DNA from: Ferrigenium straubiae
GTDB taxonomy: Bacteria; Pseudomonadota; Gammaproteobacteria; Burkholderiales; Gallionellaceae
Reading direction: 5' to 3'
Length of the DNA: 64,000 bases
NCBI GenBank assembly: GCA_019449655.1
Contig: JAHQXD010000004.1
Coordinates: 122,568 to 186,567 of the forward strand
Below, in pieces: positions 55,586 through 63,660 of this stretch. The translations under genes were made by a program, and so were the position numbers. A model generated the notes under the pieces. The model worked only from the letters and a program-made list of their open reading frames with translations, did not search any database and was not told where the DNA came from. Position 1 is the first letter of the stretch. Each line of letters begins with the position of its first letter.

Positions 55586-56376
55586 CCAATTTCCTTAAGG
55601 TTTCCGGCTTCAGCCTGCTCATGATCGGCGGATTCACGGCGTATTCGAACTTCGGGATTCCGCAGATCAAGCCCGAGCTGCCGCCCGTCGAGGAGAAGCT
55701 GGAACTCGGCGCGATGACCATGGAGCAGTTCGTGGCACTGGGCGGCAAAATCTACAATGGCAAGGGCACCTGCACCCTGTGCCACAACGCGATGGGTCGC
55801 GCGCCGCTGCTCGACAAAATAGGCGCGATTGCGGCGGAAAACCTGAAGAATCCCGCCTACAAGGGCGCGGCAAAAACCGTCGAGGAGTATCTACACGAGT
55901 CGTTGGTGAAGCCGTCGGCTTACGTGGTTCCCGGCTTCGGCAAGGCGGGAAGCAACGACAGCGAAAGCCCGATGCCCGATGTCTCCGGCGGCGGCATCGG
56001 CCTTTCCGATGCCGAGATTGTGGCTGTGATCGCCTACCTCCAGGAATCGAGTGGAGCCGAGGTCACGGTAGCCATTCCCGCGATGCCCACCGCGAACCCG
56101 GAAGAATCCGCCGCGCCGAAGACAGCCGAAGAGGTCATCGCCAAACATACCTGTGGCGCTTGCCATGTTGTCGCCGGGCAGGCCGGCACGCTGGGGCCTA
56201 GCCTCGCGAAGATCGGTGCGACGAAGAATAAGGAATACCTGCGGCAGGCAATCCTCGACCCCGACGCGGTAGTTCCCAAAGGATACGCTCCGGGCATGAT
56301 GCCCAGGAACTACGGCGAGCAGATGAAGGCGCAGGAGCTGGAGATGTTGGTCAACTACCTCGCGAAATTAAAGTGA
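55582..56376 (+). CDS. membrane-anchored diheme cytochrome c
   Basis: A 264-residue protein: uncleaved N-terminal anchor (FLKVSGFSLLMIGGFTAYSN), heme sites CTLCH (about 63-67) and CGACH (about 190-194), with Met candidates GMMPRNYG. A Pro/Ala linker separates the two heme domains. ATG 55582 overlaps the bd-like stop as ATGA, which makes it a coupled subunit. Confidence 0.9.
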   Translation: MTNFLKVSGFSLLMIGGFTAYSNFGIPQIKPELPPVEEKLELGAMTMEQFVALGGKIYNGKGTCTLCHNAMGRAPLLDKIGAIAAENLKNPAYKGAAKTVEEYLHESLVKPSAYVVPGFGKAGSNDSESPMPDVSGGGIGLSDAEIVAVIAYLQESSGAEVTVAIPAMPTANPEESAAPKTAEEVIAKHTCGACHVVAGQAGTLGPSLAKIGATKNKEYLRQAILDPDAVVPKGYAPGMMPRNYGEQMKAQELEMLVNYLAKLK

Positions 56377-56378
56377 CC

Positions 56379-57149
56379 ATGACGAAGAGACGCATCCCCC
56401 GCCTGTTGCAGTTCGCCCTCATGGTATTCGGCGTGTATTTCGGCTTCATCCTGCTCTTCGACGTGCTGCTCGGGCAGCTGATTCCCCGCAGCCTGCTCAC
56501 CATGTACATGGTCTTCGTGGTGTCCGGCGCACTCATGGCGTTCACTTTCACCGACGAGGGGGCGCATGAGCTAGTCGCGCCGATCCGGGCGCTGGTCGAG
56601 GACCCGTCGAAGAGAAGACTGCGCAACATCGTGTTCGTGATCGTGCCGCTGCTCGCGGGCTACTACACCTATGCGGGCCTGCAGCCCGGTTACGAGGCAC
56701 CGGTGGAGTTGCGCACCATTCATCCCGCGCCGCCCTCGAAGTTCAAGGCATACGGCAAGAGCTACAACCTCGCTACGCTGCAAAACCCCCTGCGCAGATA
56801 CCAGAAGGAAGACTCCGCGAAGTACCGCGAACTGGTCAAGGCGGGCGGCGAGGTCTATATCAGGAACTGCCAGTACTGCCACGGCGACAAGCTGGACGGC
56901 AAGGGGCCGTACGCGGCGGGGCTGAACCCCACGCCGATCAACTTCCGCGACGTGGGCACCATCGCGCAGTTGCAGGAATCCTTCCTGTTCTGGCGCATCG
57001 CCACCGGCGGACCGGGTTTGCCCGCCGAGGCCGCGCCGTGGATTTCGTCGATGCCGGTCTGGGAAAACTTCCTGACCGAGGAGGAGATCTGGGAAGTCAT
57101 TCTGTTCCTGTATGACTACACCGGCAGGCAGCCGAGGGCATGGGAATGA
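56379..57149 (+). CDS. membrane-bound monoheme cytochrome c
   Basis: A 256-residue protein with three N-terminal hydrophobic helices (FALMVFGVYFGFILLFDVLL; LLTMYMVFVVSGALMAFTF; NIVFVIVPLLAGYYTYAGL) and a C-terminal heme c domain (CQYCH, about 164-168; Met in ISSMPVWE). ATG 56379 or GTG 56373 (overlapping the previous stop as GTGA) are alternative starts. It resembles b-c type quinol-side subunits in layout (membrane part plus heme c), but no heme b ligands are obvious. Confidence 0.88.
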   Translation: MTKRRIPRLLQFALMVFGVYFGFILLFDVLLGQLIPRSLLTMYMVFVVSGALMAFTFTDEGAHELVAPIRALVEDPSKRRLRNIVFVIVPLLAGYYTYAGLQPGYEAPVELRTIHPAPPSKFKAYGKSYNLATLQNPLRRYQKEDSAKYRELVKAGGEVYIRNCQYCHGDKLDGKGPYAAGLNPTPINFRDVGTIAQLQESFLFWRIATGGPGLPAEAAPWISSMPVWENFLTEEEIWEVILFLYDYTGRQPRAWE

Positions 57150-58660
57150 GCAAGTTAGCTCTCTTCGTTTTCTGCACCGCGTTGCTTGCAGCAGGTACGG
57201 CGGCGGCGAAACCCGGCGATGCCGCTAAGGGCAAGGAAATTTACGAGAAGCGCTGCGGCTGGTGCCACGGCGCGGAAGGCGACGGCGCGGGCGCGGCGAA
57301 GGACCTGCTCAACCCGCCGCCGCGCGACTTCACCTCGGGTAACTACAAGATCAAGTCCTCAAGTTTCGAGGATATGGTGCCCAACGACGACGACATCTTC
57401 CGCATGATCCGCGACGGCATGCCGGGCACCGCGATGCCGGGCTGGGGCGATGTGCTGAAGGAACGGGACATGTGGAACCTCGTGGCCTACCTCAAGACCT
57501 TCGCCGGTTACGACAAGCCGCCGGAAAAACAGGTCGATTTCGGCAAGCAGGTCGCAAGCTCCGCCGAAAGCATAGCGAAGGGCAAAAAATTGTTTGAAGA
57601 AGGCGACCGCTGCGTGGAATGCCACGGCAAGTCCGGCAAGGGCAGCGCGAGCAAGCGCCTCAAGGGCGAGGCCGGCGAGCGCACCTGGCCGCGCAACCTG
57701 ACCAAGCCTTGGACCTATCGCGGCGGCAGCGATCCGAAAGATATTTTCGCGCGCATCTCCACCGGCATCGCGGGCACCGAGATGCCCTCCTTCGCCGACC
57801 CGAAGAGCAAGAAGAGCCTCACCGCCGAGGAGCGCTGGTATGTCGCCAACTACGTGGCGTCGCTCGCGGAGACCGGCAGGAAGGTCGCCGCGGAAAACAC
57901 CGTCGTCAAGGCGGACCGGGTCGAGGGCGACCTGCCCGAGACCACGGACGACGTGCGCTGGGAGAAAACCGAAGCGGCCACCTTCTACCTGGTGCCGCAG
58001 CTCATCGCGGAAGAGCGCTTCTTCACGCCGTCCAACGACACGATCACGGTGCGCGCGCTATACAACGACAAGGCCATCGCGATCCTGCTCGAGTGGGACG
58101 ACCGCACCCGGAGCATCCCCGGCGACGAAGCCGCAGAGAAGCTTGCCGACCCGCCGATCGCCGAGGATGGCGTCGCCGTGCAACTTCCCGTCACGGTCAC
58201 GAAGGGAATGGCCAAGCCCTATTTCGGCATGGGCGATGCATCACGCCCGGTGAATATCTGGCAGTGGAAGAGCGGTACGAAGGACGCCGCGGAGAGCATC
58301 CATCTCGCCAACAGCCGCGGCTTCAAAGAGATCGAGCGGCGCGATGCGGCCGAGGTTGGACTTAAGGGCAGGGCGAGCTACGGCGACGGAACCTGGAAGG
58401 TGCTGATGATGCGTCCGCTTGCGACGCCCACACCAGCGCAGGACATCCAGTTTGCCGAGGGCAAATTTATCCCCATCGCGTTCGCCGCGTGGGATGGCAG
58501 CAACGGCGAGAAGGGTGCCAAGCACACCATGACCACCTGGTACTGGCTGCTGCTGAAACCCGCAACCGGATACCGTCCGCTCATTGCGGCGCTGCTGGTC
58601 ATGGCGCTGGCCGCAGGCGGCCTGCTCTGGTGGGCGCGCAGCGCCAAGCCTGCCGCCTGA
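57146..58660 (+). CDS. c-type cytochrome with EB_dh (b-type heme) domain and C-terminal anchor
   Basis: A 504-residue exported protein. The signal ends AAGTAAA; two heme c sites are CGWCH (37-41) and CVECH (about 156-160). Residues about 255-460 resemble the ethylbenzene-dehydrogenase gamma-type heme b domain (AIAILLEWDDRTRS, DGVAVQLPV, MGDASRPVNIWQWKSG, KVLMMRPL), and one C-terminal helix anchors it (LIAALLVMALAAGGLLWWA). Comparable subunits pass electrons in nitrite oxidoreductase and DMSO-reductase-type enzymes, but no molybdenum subunit is present here. ATG 57146 overlaps the previous stop as ATGA. Confidence 0.87.
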   Translation: MSKLALFVFCTALLAAGTAAAKPGDAAKGKEIYEKRCGWCHGAEGDGAGAAKDLLNPPPRDFTSGNYKIKSSSFEDMVPNDDDIFRMIRDGMPGTAMPGWGDVLKERDMWNLVAYLKTFAGYDKPPEKQVDFGKQVASSAESIAKGKKLFEEGDRCVECHGKSGKGSASKRLKGEAGERTWPRNLTKPWTYRGGSDPKDIFARISTGIAGTEMPSFADPKSKKSLTAEERWYVANYVASLAETGRKVAAENTVVKADRVEGDLPETTDDVRWEKTEAATFYLVPQLIAEERFFTPSNDTITVRALYNDKAIAILLEWDDRTRSIPGDEAAEKLADPPIAEDGVAVQLPVTVTKGMAKPYFGMGDASRPVNIWQWKSGTKDAAESIHLANSRGFKEIERRDAAEVGLKGRASYGDGTWKVLMMRPLATPTPAQDIQFAEGKFIPIAFAAWDGSNGEKGAKHTMTTWYWLLLKPATGYRPLIAALLVMALAAGGLLWWARSAKPAA

Positions 58661-58670
58661 CAGTCATAGC

Positions 58671-58874
58671 ATGGAAGAGACTAAATTCAGCAATCGAGGC
58701 GTGAAGACCAGGATACTGGGCTTCGTCCTGATGGTGCTCGGCGTGTTGGACAGCCTGTTGACCCTGCGCGGCGGCATCCTCGCCTATGAGTATCTCCTGC
58801 TCATCCTGTTGGGCGCAGGCGTATTTGCTGTCGGCGCGGTTCGCGGCGCACGGCGGCAGCCTGCAGAGGAATAA
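58671..58874 (+). CDS. small two-span membrane protein
   Basis: A 67-residue protein with two hydrophobic stretches (ILGFVLMVLGVLDSLLTL; YEYLLLILLGAGVFAVGAV) between polar ends. It lies 10 bp after the EB_dh cytochrome and seems to close the operon; a GAAA-loop hairpin (TTTGCGG-GAAA-CCGCAAA, 58877-58894) follows without a T-tract. Not recognised. Confidence 0.78.
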   Translation: MEETKFSNRGVKTRILGFVLMVLGVLDSLLTLRGGILAYEYLLLILLGAGVFAVGAVRGARRQPAEE

Positions 58875-59004
58875 AGTTTGCGGGAAACCGCAAATACATT
58901 GACAATGCCGCTTAAGGTTGCAGCAGTAATCGGGCAGCCTTTACGGCAAACACTGTGCCGGATCGTGAAGGTTTTCTGAAAATCCCAACTCCAAGGAGAA
59001 AATC

Positions 59005-59568
59005 ATGCGCATGAAAAGTATCTTGCTTGTATCCCTGTTTGTCCCGCTCTATGGCTGTCAGCCTGAAGCGCCTGCGCCCAAGGCTGCCGCCCCGGCCGTG
59101 GAACAGCCTCCCGCTCCACCCGCCCCTGCCATGGAGCAGCCAGCCGCCGCGCCACCTGTGCAACCGGCCGCCACCGCCCCGGCACAGGCGATGCAGCCTG
59201 CTCCCGCAGAAAAAGCCATGCAGTCCGCTCCAGCCCCGGCAAGCCCGGCACCGGCTGCGAAGGCCGAACCGGCGCCGGTTGCTGCCGAGGCTAAACCCGC
59301 GCCTGCAGTATCCGAAGCGGATTTCATGCAGCTGGCCAAAAAGAGCAATTGCCTTGCCTGCCATTCGGTCGACAAGAAAATTGTCGGCCCGGCCTTCAAG
59401 GATGTCGCGGCCAAATACCGCGGCGATACGGGAGCGGAAGCCCGGTTGGTGGACAAGATCGCCAAGGGCGGCAGCGGGGTATGGGGCGCCATGATGATGC
59501 CGCCCAGCCCGCAAATCAGCGAGGCGGATCGCAGGACACTGGCAAAATACATCCTGTCCCTGAAATAA
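59005..59568 (+). CDS. cytochrome c lipoprotein with Ala/Pro linker
   Basis: A 187-residue lipoprotein (signal SILLVSLFVPLYGC, Cys 18), a roughly 80-residue Ala/Pro/Gln spacer (PAPA, QPAA repeats), and a monoheme domain with CLACH (116-120) and distal Met in MMMPPSPQ. The domain is very like the two soluble cytochromes that follow (KKSNCLACHSVDKKIVGPAF against KKNNCTACHAIDKKVVGPAW). The spacer could let a tethered heme reach across the periplasm. Confidence 0.92.
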   Translation: MRMKSILLVSLFVPLYGCQPEAPAPKAAAPAVEQPPAPPAPAMEQPAAAPPVQPAATAPAQAMQPAPAEKAMQSAPAPASPAPAAKAEPAPVAAEAKPAPAVSEADFMQLAKKSNCLACHSVDKKIVGPAFKDVAAKYRGDTGAEARLVDKIAKGGSGVWGAMMMPPSPQISEADRRTLAKYILSLK

Positions 59569-59622
59569 GCTGTCAACGCGTCAGGGCGGCAATGCGTTAT
59601 GGCCTTGCCGCCAAAAAGCTGA

Positions 59623-59651
59623 TTGGCAAAGCAGGCGGAGTTGTTTAGAAT
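59623..59651 (+). promoter_or_regulatory. sigma70-type promoter of the monoheme cytochrome gene
   Basis: TTGGCA (59623-59628), 17-bp spacer, TAGAAT (59646-59651). Each hexamer has one mismatch to consensus. Transcription should start near 59658, 55 nt before ATG 59713, so this cytochrome has its own strong promoter. Confidence 0.75.
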
Positions 59652-59712
59652 CGTTAGCGAAGGTGACGCCTTCATATGGTTTGAGATTTTTTAATCACGA
59701 AACGGAGAGAAC

Positions 59713-60033
59713 ATGAAATCTATTATCGTAAGCATGGTTGCAGCAGCAGGCTTGATGGTTGCAGGCAGCGCCCTGGCAGCCGATATGCCGGAACTGGCCA
59801 AGAAGAACAACTGCACCGCATGTCATGCAATTGACAAGAAGGTGGTTGGCCCGGCTTGGGCGGAAGTTGCCAAGAAGTACAAGGGCGACGCTGGCGCGAA
59901 GGCCAAGCTGGTTCCCAAGATGATCAAGGGCGGCGGCGGCGTATGGGGTGCGATGCCGATGCCGGCCAGCCCGAAGCTCAGCGAAGCTGACAGTGCTGCG
60001 CTGGTCGACTTCGTTCTGGGTCTGGCAAAGTAA
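59713..60033 (+). CDS. soluble class I cytochrome c (c8/c551-like)
   Basis: A 106-residue periplasmic cytochrome: signal ending AGSALA, mature start ADMPELAKKNNCTACHAIDK (heme site 34-38), distal Met in AMPMPASPKLS. AGAG ribosome site near. It has its own promoter and a terminator just downstream, the signs of a highly expressed soluble electron carrier. Confidence 0.94.
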   Translation: MKSIIVSMVAAAGLMVAGSALAADMPELAKKNNCTACHAIDKKVVGPAWAEVAKKYKGDAGAKAKLVPKMIKGGGGVWGAMPMPASPKLSEADSAALVDFVLGLAK

Positions 60034-60080
60034 GCCAGCCTTGAGTCAGTCGAAAGATTGTTAGCGCAATCTTCAAAAAA

Positions 60081-60104
60081 AGCCGGCGCAAGCCGGCTTT
60101 TTTT
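60081..60104 (+). terminator. intrinsic terminator after the first monoheme cytochrome
   Basis: AGCCGGC-GCAA-GCCGGCT followed by TTTTTTT, preceded by AAAAAA. A GCAA tetraloop caps the 7-bp stem. Confidence 0.93.
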
Positions 60105-60205
60105 GCTTCTGTACATGTGTCTGGCAAAGTTTGCAGGAGAGGTGGCGATGGTGGATTTTTGCCTTCGCAAGGTTTGAGTCGTTTTAACCAATAAACGGAG
60201 GAAAC

Positions 60206-60523
60206 ATGAAACCTGTCATCGTAATTGTGCTCGCAGCAGGGTTGATGGTCGCAGGCAGTATCCATGCGGCCGAGATGCCGGAACTCGCCAAGAAGAACAA
60301 CTGCGTCATATGTCATGCAATCGATAAAAAAGTGATAGGCCCGGCCTGGGCGGAAGTTTCCAAAAAGTACAAGGGCGACCCCGGTGCGGCCGCCAGGTTG
60401 AACGCCAAAATAATCAAGGGTGGAAGCGGCGTATGGGGCAACCAGCCCATGCCGGGTTATCCCCAGGTCAAGGATGCCGAAAGAAAGGAATTGGTGAGTT
60501 TCATTCTGGGATTGGCGAAATAA
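60206..60523 (+). CDS. soluble class I cytochrome c, tandem paralog
   Basis: A 105-residue copy of the preceding gene: AEMPELAKKNNCVICHAIDK (heme site CVICH, 33-37), then VIGPAWAEVSKKYKGDPG and MPGYPQVKDAE. About two-thirds of residues match the first copy by eye. Heme contact residues differ (TA to VI), and MPMPAS became QPMPGY, so potential and partner may differ. AACGGAGG lies upstream. Confidence 0.94.
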   Translation: MKPVIVIVLAAGLMVAGSIHAAEMPELAKKNNCVICHAIDKKVIGPAWAEVSKKYKGDPGAAARLNAKIIKGGSGVWGNQPMPGYPQVKDAERKELVSFILGLAK

Positions 60524-60547
60524 AACTCTTCGCAGGGCAATCCGCAA

Positions 60548-60571
60548 AAGCCGGCACAGGCCGGCTTTTTT
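60548..60571 (+). terminator. intrinsic terminator after the second monoheme cytochrome
   Basis: AAGCCGGC-ACAG-GCCGGCTT followed by TTTT. Same stem as the terminator after the first copy, so the duplication included the terminator. Confidence 0.93.
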
Positions 60572-60603
60572 GTTGCGTACTGCCATGGCTATGCAACGCC
60601 AAA

Positions 60604-60633
60604 TTGACAAGCAGTGCGCCCGCTCAGCATAAT
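60604..60633 (+). promoter_or_regulatory. near-consensus sigma70 promoter
   Basis: TTGACA (60604-60609), 18-bp spacer, CATAAT (60628-60633). It lies just after the cytochrome terminator and starts a transcript that would meet another terminator at 60910, giving an RNA of about 290 nt. Confidence 0.75.
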
Positions 60634-60693
60634 CCGTACAACTTTTCATGGCGCGACGCAGATTGAACACCGGATGGCAGGCGGCTCGCCGAA

Positions 60694-60909
60694 GTGGATT
60701 TCCGGCACTGCATGTTCCGGCGATCCTTCATGCAGGTTCCCCGCGAAACATATGTATATCCACACCATGCCGCGTGCCCGGAGCGGCAGGGTTTGAGTCC
60801 CGGCCACCCGGAGGGGTATTGCGCACGCAACGACGGAATGCTTGCCTGTGCAGTCTATCAGGCTTCATGCGTTCAGCATGATGGTTATACCGGATACTTT
60901 GGATTTTAA
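60694..60909 (+). CDS. possible 71-residue small protein or non-coding transcript
   Basis: In the 422-bp stretch 60524-60945, one frame ends exactly at a terminator: TAA 60907-60909, hairpin from 60910. The protein would have His/Tyr/Cys-rich text (VPRETYVYPHHAACPERQG, YCARNDGMLACAVYQASC). No ribosome site supports ATG 60694 or ATG 60730, and a competing frame (60648-60881) exists, so an sRNA or an RNA leader for the antiporter gene is an alternative. Not recognised. Confidence 0.4.
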   Translation: MDFRHCMFRRSFMQVPRETYVYPHHAACPERQGLSPGHPEGYCARNDGMLACAVYQASCVQHDGYTGYFGF

Positions 60910-60931
60910 GCGGCACGATGCCGCGCTTTTT
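60910..60931 (+). terminator. intrinsic terminator before the Kef-type gene
   Basis: GCGGCA-CGA-TGCCGC, then GCTTTTT. It begins at the base after the stop of the small frame and lies 15 bp before the antiporter ATG, so it could also act as an attenuator for that gene. Confidence 0.75.
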
Positions 60932-60945
60932 ATGACCTACCACTG

Positions 60946-62916
60946 ATGGAAAATACGCTCTCGCTGGTCCTCATCCTGCTCGCTACCGCCGTACTGGTGG
61001 TGGTGCTGTGCCGCATCCTGCACTTGCCGGTGATGCTGGGCTATCTGGTGGTCGGCATCCTGATCGGCCCGCATGCGCTGGCGTGGATACCCGATGCACA
61101 GGGCACGCGGCATCTTGCCGAATTCGGCGTGGTGTTCCTGATGTTCAGCATCGGCCTGGAATTCAGCCTCGCGCGCCTCAAGGCGATGAAGTACACGGTG
61201 TTCGGTCTGGGCGGCGCGCAGGTGGTCGCGACCATGCTGCTGGTCATGGGGCTCGCCGAGATATTCGGGCTGGACTGGCGCACCGGGCTGGCCCTGGGCG
61301 GCATCCTGGCGATGTCTTCCACCGCGATCGTCAGCAAGATGCTGGTCGAACGCGCCGAACTGAACCTGCCCTACGGCCAGCAGATGATGGGCGTGCTGCT
61401 CTTCCAGGATCTCGCCGTCGTGCCGCTGCTGACCATCATTCCCGCACTGGCTTCGAAGCCCGACGATCTTGCCGCCATGCTGGCCTTCGCGACGCTCAAG
61501 GCCATCGCGGTGCTGCTGGTGCTGCTGGTGTTCGGGCAGTATGCCATGCGCTCCTGGTTTCACGTCGTGGCGCGACAGAAATCCTCCGAGCTTTTCATGC
61601 TCAACGTGCTGCTCATCACGCTGGGGCTGGCCTATTTCACCGAGCTGGCGGGTCTGTCGCTAGCGCTGGGTGCGTTTGTTGCGGGCATGCTGATCTCCGA
61701 AACCGAGTACCGCTACCAGGTGGAAGAGGACATCAAGCCGTTCCGCGACGTGCTGCTCGGCCTGTTCTTCGTGACCATCGGCATGAAGCTCAACCTGGGC
61801 AGCGTGTTGGCGGATTTCGGCTGGGTACTGCTCGCCTTGCTGGCGCTGATCCTGTTCAAGGCATTGGTTGTAACCTTGCTGGCGCGCGCCTTCGAAGGGG
61901 ACTGGGGCGTCGCGCTGCGCAGCGCGATCGGCCTCGCGCAGGCCGGTGAATTCGGTTTCGTGCTGCTGACGCTCGCGGAAGGCTCACACCTGCTCAATGA
62001 GACCACCATGCAGATCACGCTCGCGGCGATGCTGCTCTCCATGCTGGCGGCGCCCTTCCTGATCCAGCACGGCGAGGCGATCGCGCGGCGCTTCTCTGCG
62101 GCCGAATGGACCAACCGTGCGATGCAGTTGCACCAGATCGCCATCCAGAGCATGGGCAGCAGCGGGCACATCATCATCTGCGGCTACGGGCGCAGCGGGC
62201 ATACGCTGGCCGGCTTCCTGGAAGATGAGAAGCTGAACTTCATCGCGCTGGATCTTGATTCGCGCCGCGTGCGCGAAGCCGCTGCCGCCAGGAAAAGCGT
62301 GGTGTACGGCGACGCCGCCAAGCGCGAGGTGCTGATGGCCGCGGGCCTGATGCGCGCCAAGGCGCTGGTGGTCTCCTACAAGGACAAGCATTCCGCGCTG
62401 GCGATCCTGCGCCATGTCAAGGAGCTGCGTCCCGATCTGCCGGTGGTGGTGCGCACCACCGACGACACCCATGTGGAAGCGTTGAAGGAGGCCGGCGCGG
62501 CGGAAGTGGTCGCCGAAGTGCTGGAAGGCAGCGTGATGCTCGCCTCGCAGGCGTTGTTGATGGCGGGCGTGCCGCTCAATCGCGTGATCCGCCGCGTGCA
62601 GGAAAGCCGTGCGCGCCGCTATGCGGTGTTCAGCGGCTATTTGCGCAGCCCCCAGTACGAGGTTGGTGAAGCGACGGATCGTCTGCAGCAGCGCTTCCTC
62701 AGCGTGCTGCTCAAGGAAGACTCCGCTGCCGCAGGCAAGAAGCTGCGCGAGGTCGGCCTGGATGCTCTGAACGTTGATGTGAATGCGGTGCGCCGCCGCG
62801 GCGTGCGCGGTGCGCAACCGAGCGAGGAAATGATGTTGCAGGCGGGAGACGTGCTGGTGCTGCTGGGGCTGCCGGAGGCGCTGCAGCAGGCGGAGGAAAG
62901 GCTGCACAGAGGGTAG
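60946..62916 (+). CDS. Kef-type K+/H+ antiporter with TrkA-N and TrkA-C domains
   Basis: A 656-residue CPA2 transporter. The membrane domain (1-380, about 12 helices) shows HLPVMLGYLVVGILIGPHAL, SSTAIVSKML and LLFQDLAVVPLLTI, the family ion-site region. Residues about 400-520 form a Rossmann TrkA-N domain (IIICGYGRSGHTLAGFLE), then a TrkA-C regulatory domain (about 570-656). Such proteins gate potassium efflux, often under electrophile or redox control. No Shine-Dalgarno is evident before ATG 60946. Confidence 0.93.
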   Translation: MENTLSLVLILLATAVLVVVLCRILHLPVMLGYLVVGILIGPHALAWIPDAQGTRHLAEFGVVFLMFSIGLEFSLARLKAMKYTVFGLGGAQVVATMLLVMGLAEIFGLDWRTGLALGGILAMSSTAIVSKMLVERAELNLPYGQQMMGVLLFQDLAVVPLLTIIPALASKPDDLAAMLAFATLKAIAVLLVLLVFGQYAMRSWFHVVARQKSSELFMLNVLLITLGLAYFTELAGLSLALGAFVAGMLISETEYRYQVEEDIKPFRDVLLGLFFVTIGMKLNLGSVLADFGWVLLALLALILFKALVVTLLARAFEGDWGVALRSAIGLAQAGEFGFVLLTLAEGSHLLNETTMQITLAAMLLSMLAAPFLIQHGEAIARRFSAAEWTNRAMQLHQIAIQSMGSSGHIIICGYGRSGHTLAGFLEDEKLNFIALDLDSRRVREAAAARKSVVYGDAAKREVLMAAGLMRAKALVVSYKDKHSALAILRHVKELRPDLPVVVRTTDDTHVEALKEAGAAEVVAEVLEGSVMLASQALLMAGVPLNRVIRRVQESRARRYAVFSGYLRSPQYEVGEATDRLQQRFLSVLLKEDSAAAGKKLREVGLDALNVDVNAVRRRGVRGAQPSEEMMLQAGDVLVLLGLPEALQQAEERLHRG

Positions 62917-62937
62917 ATACTACCTGCCGCGGGGGCA

Positions 62938-62963
62938 ATAAAAAAGCCCGCCGAAGCGGGCTT
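62938..62963 (-). terminator. intrinsic terminator of the prepilin gene
   Basis: Read on the minus strand: AAGCCCGC-TTCG-GCGGGCTT followed by TTTTATTG. A TTCG tetraloop caps the 8-bp stem. On the plus strand it lacks a T-tract, so it serves the minus-strand prepilin gene; it lies 25 bp after its stop. Confidence 0.9.
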
Positions 62964-62988
62964 GAATGTCACGCCGGGTTAATCTGAA

Positions 62989-63660
62989 TCAGACGCCCAT
63001 GCACACCGTGTAGCTGGTTGCATCGTCGATGGAACCGGTTGCAATGGCGGCTGCGGGAACAACGGCGGCCGGGTGCACTGCCGGTTCGGCCATGACCATC
63101 ACCGAGCCGGTGGCTGTGTTGCCGTCATCCAGAGTGGTGTCCATCTGTTTGGCGAATTTCCCGAGTATGCTGCCCGAGCAGATAATGTAGGCGCCTCTCA
63201 ACCCGGTGATGGGCAGATTGGCTGCCGTTCCGTTGGTGATACCGATTCTTCCGCCTACCGCATTCGTGGGCAGGTAGGTAGTGAGATTGGGTACCGTTTC
63301 GCCCGGAGCAAATCCGGCCAGGCGCACATGCTGCCAGAAGAGTATCGACTCGTCGGTAAGCGTGACCGAATCCCACATGCCGTTGATTACGCCATTGCCT
63401 ATGCTGCCCGCCGGTGTCGTTGCATTGCTCGCGCCGGTGAGGTGCGTCGCGGCCGCGACATCATCTCCCGGCAAGGCCTTGAACTTGTCCTGATAGCCGT
63501 AGATGAAGACAGGGATATTCTTGAAATCCGCGGAAAGGTTTTTCACCTTCGCGCTGTTGATGAGCTCCTGCCCCTTCAGCACGCCGCCGAGTAGCAGGCC
63601 GATAATGACCAGCACGATGGCAATTTCGATCAGGGTAAAGCCGGACTGATTGCGTTTCAT
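62989..63660 (-). CDS. type IV prepilin-like protein
   Basis: A 223-residue pseudopilin/prepilin. MKRNQSG then FTLIEIAIVLVIIGLLLGG has the prepilin peptidase site (G7-F8) and Glu+5; KGQELINSAKVKNLSADFKN continues the N-terminal helix. The C-terminal half has two cysteines (AYIICSGS and YTVCMGV) that may form a disulfide loop. GGGAGG precedes ATG 63660. No assembly genes are adjacent, so it is an orphan pilin in this window. Confidence 0.9.
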   Translation of the reverse strand: MKRNQSGFTLIEIAIVLVIIGLLLGGVLKGQELINSAKVKNLSADFKNIPVFIYGYQDKFKALPGDDVAAATHLTGASNATTPAGSIGNGVINGMWDSVTLTDESILFWQHVRLAGFAPGETVPNLTTYLPTNAVGGRIGITNGTAANLPITGLRGAYIICSGSILGKFAKQMDTTLDDGNTATGSVMVMAEPAVHPAAVVPAAAIATGSIDDATSYTVCMGV

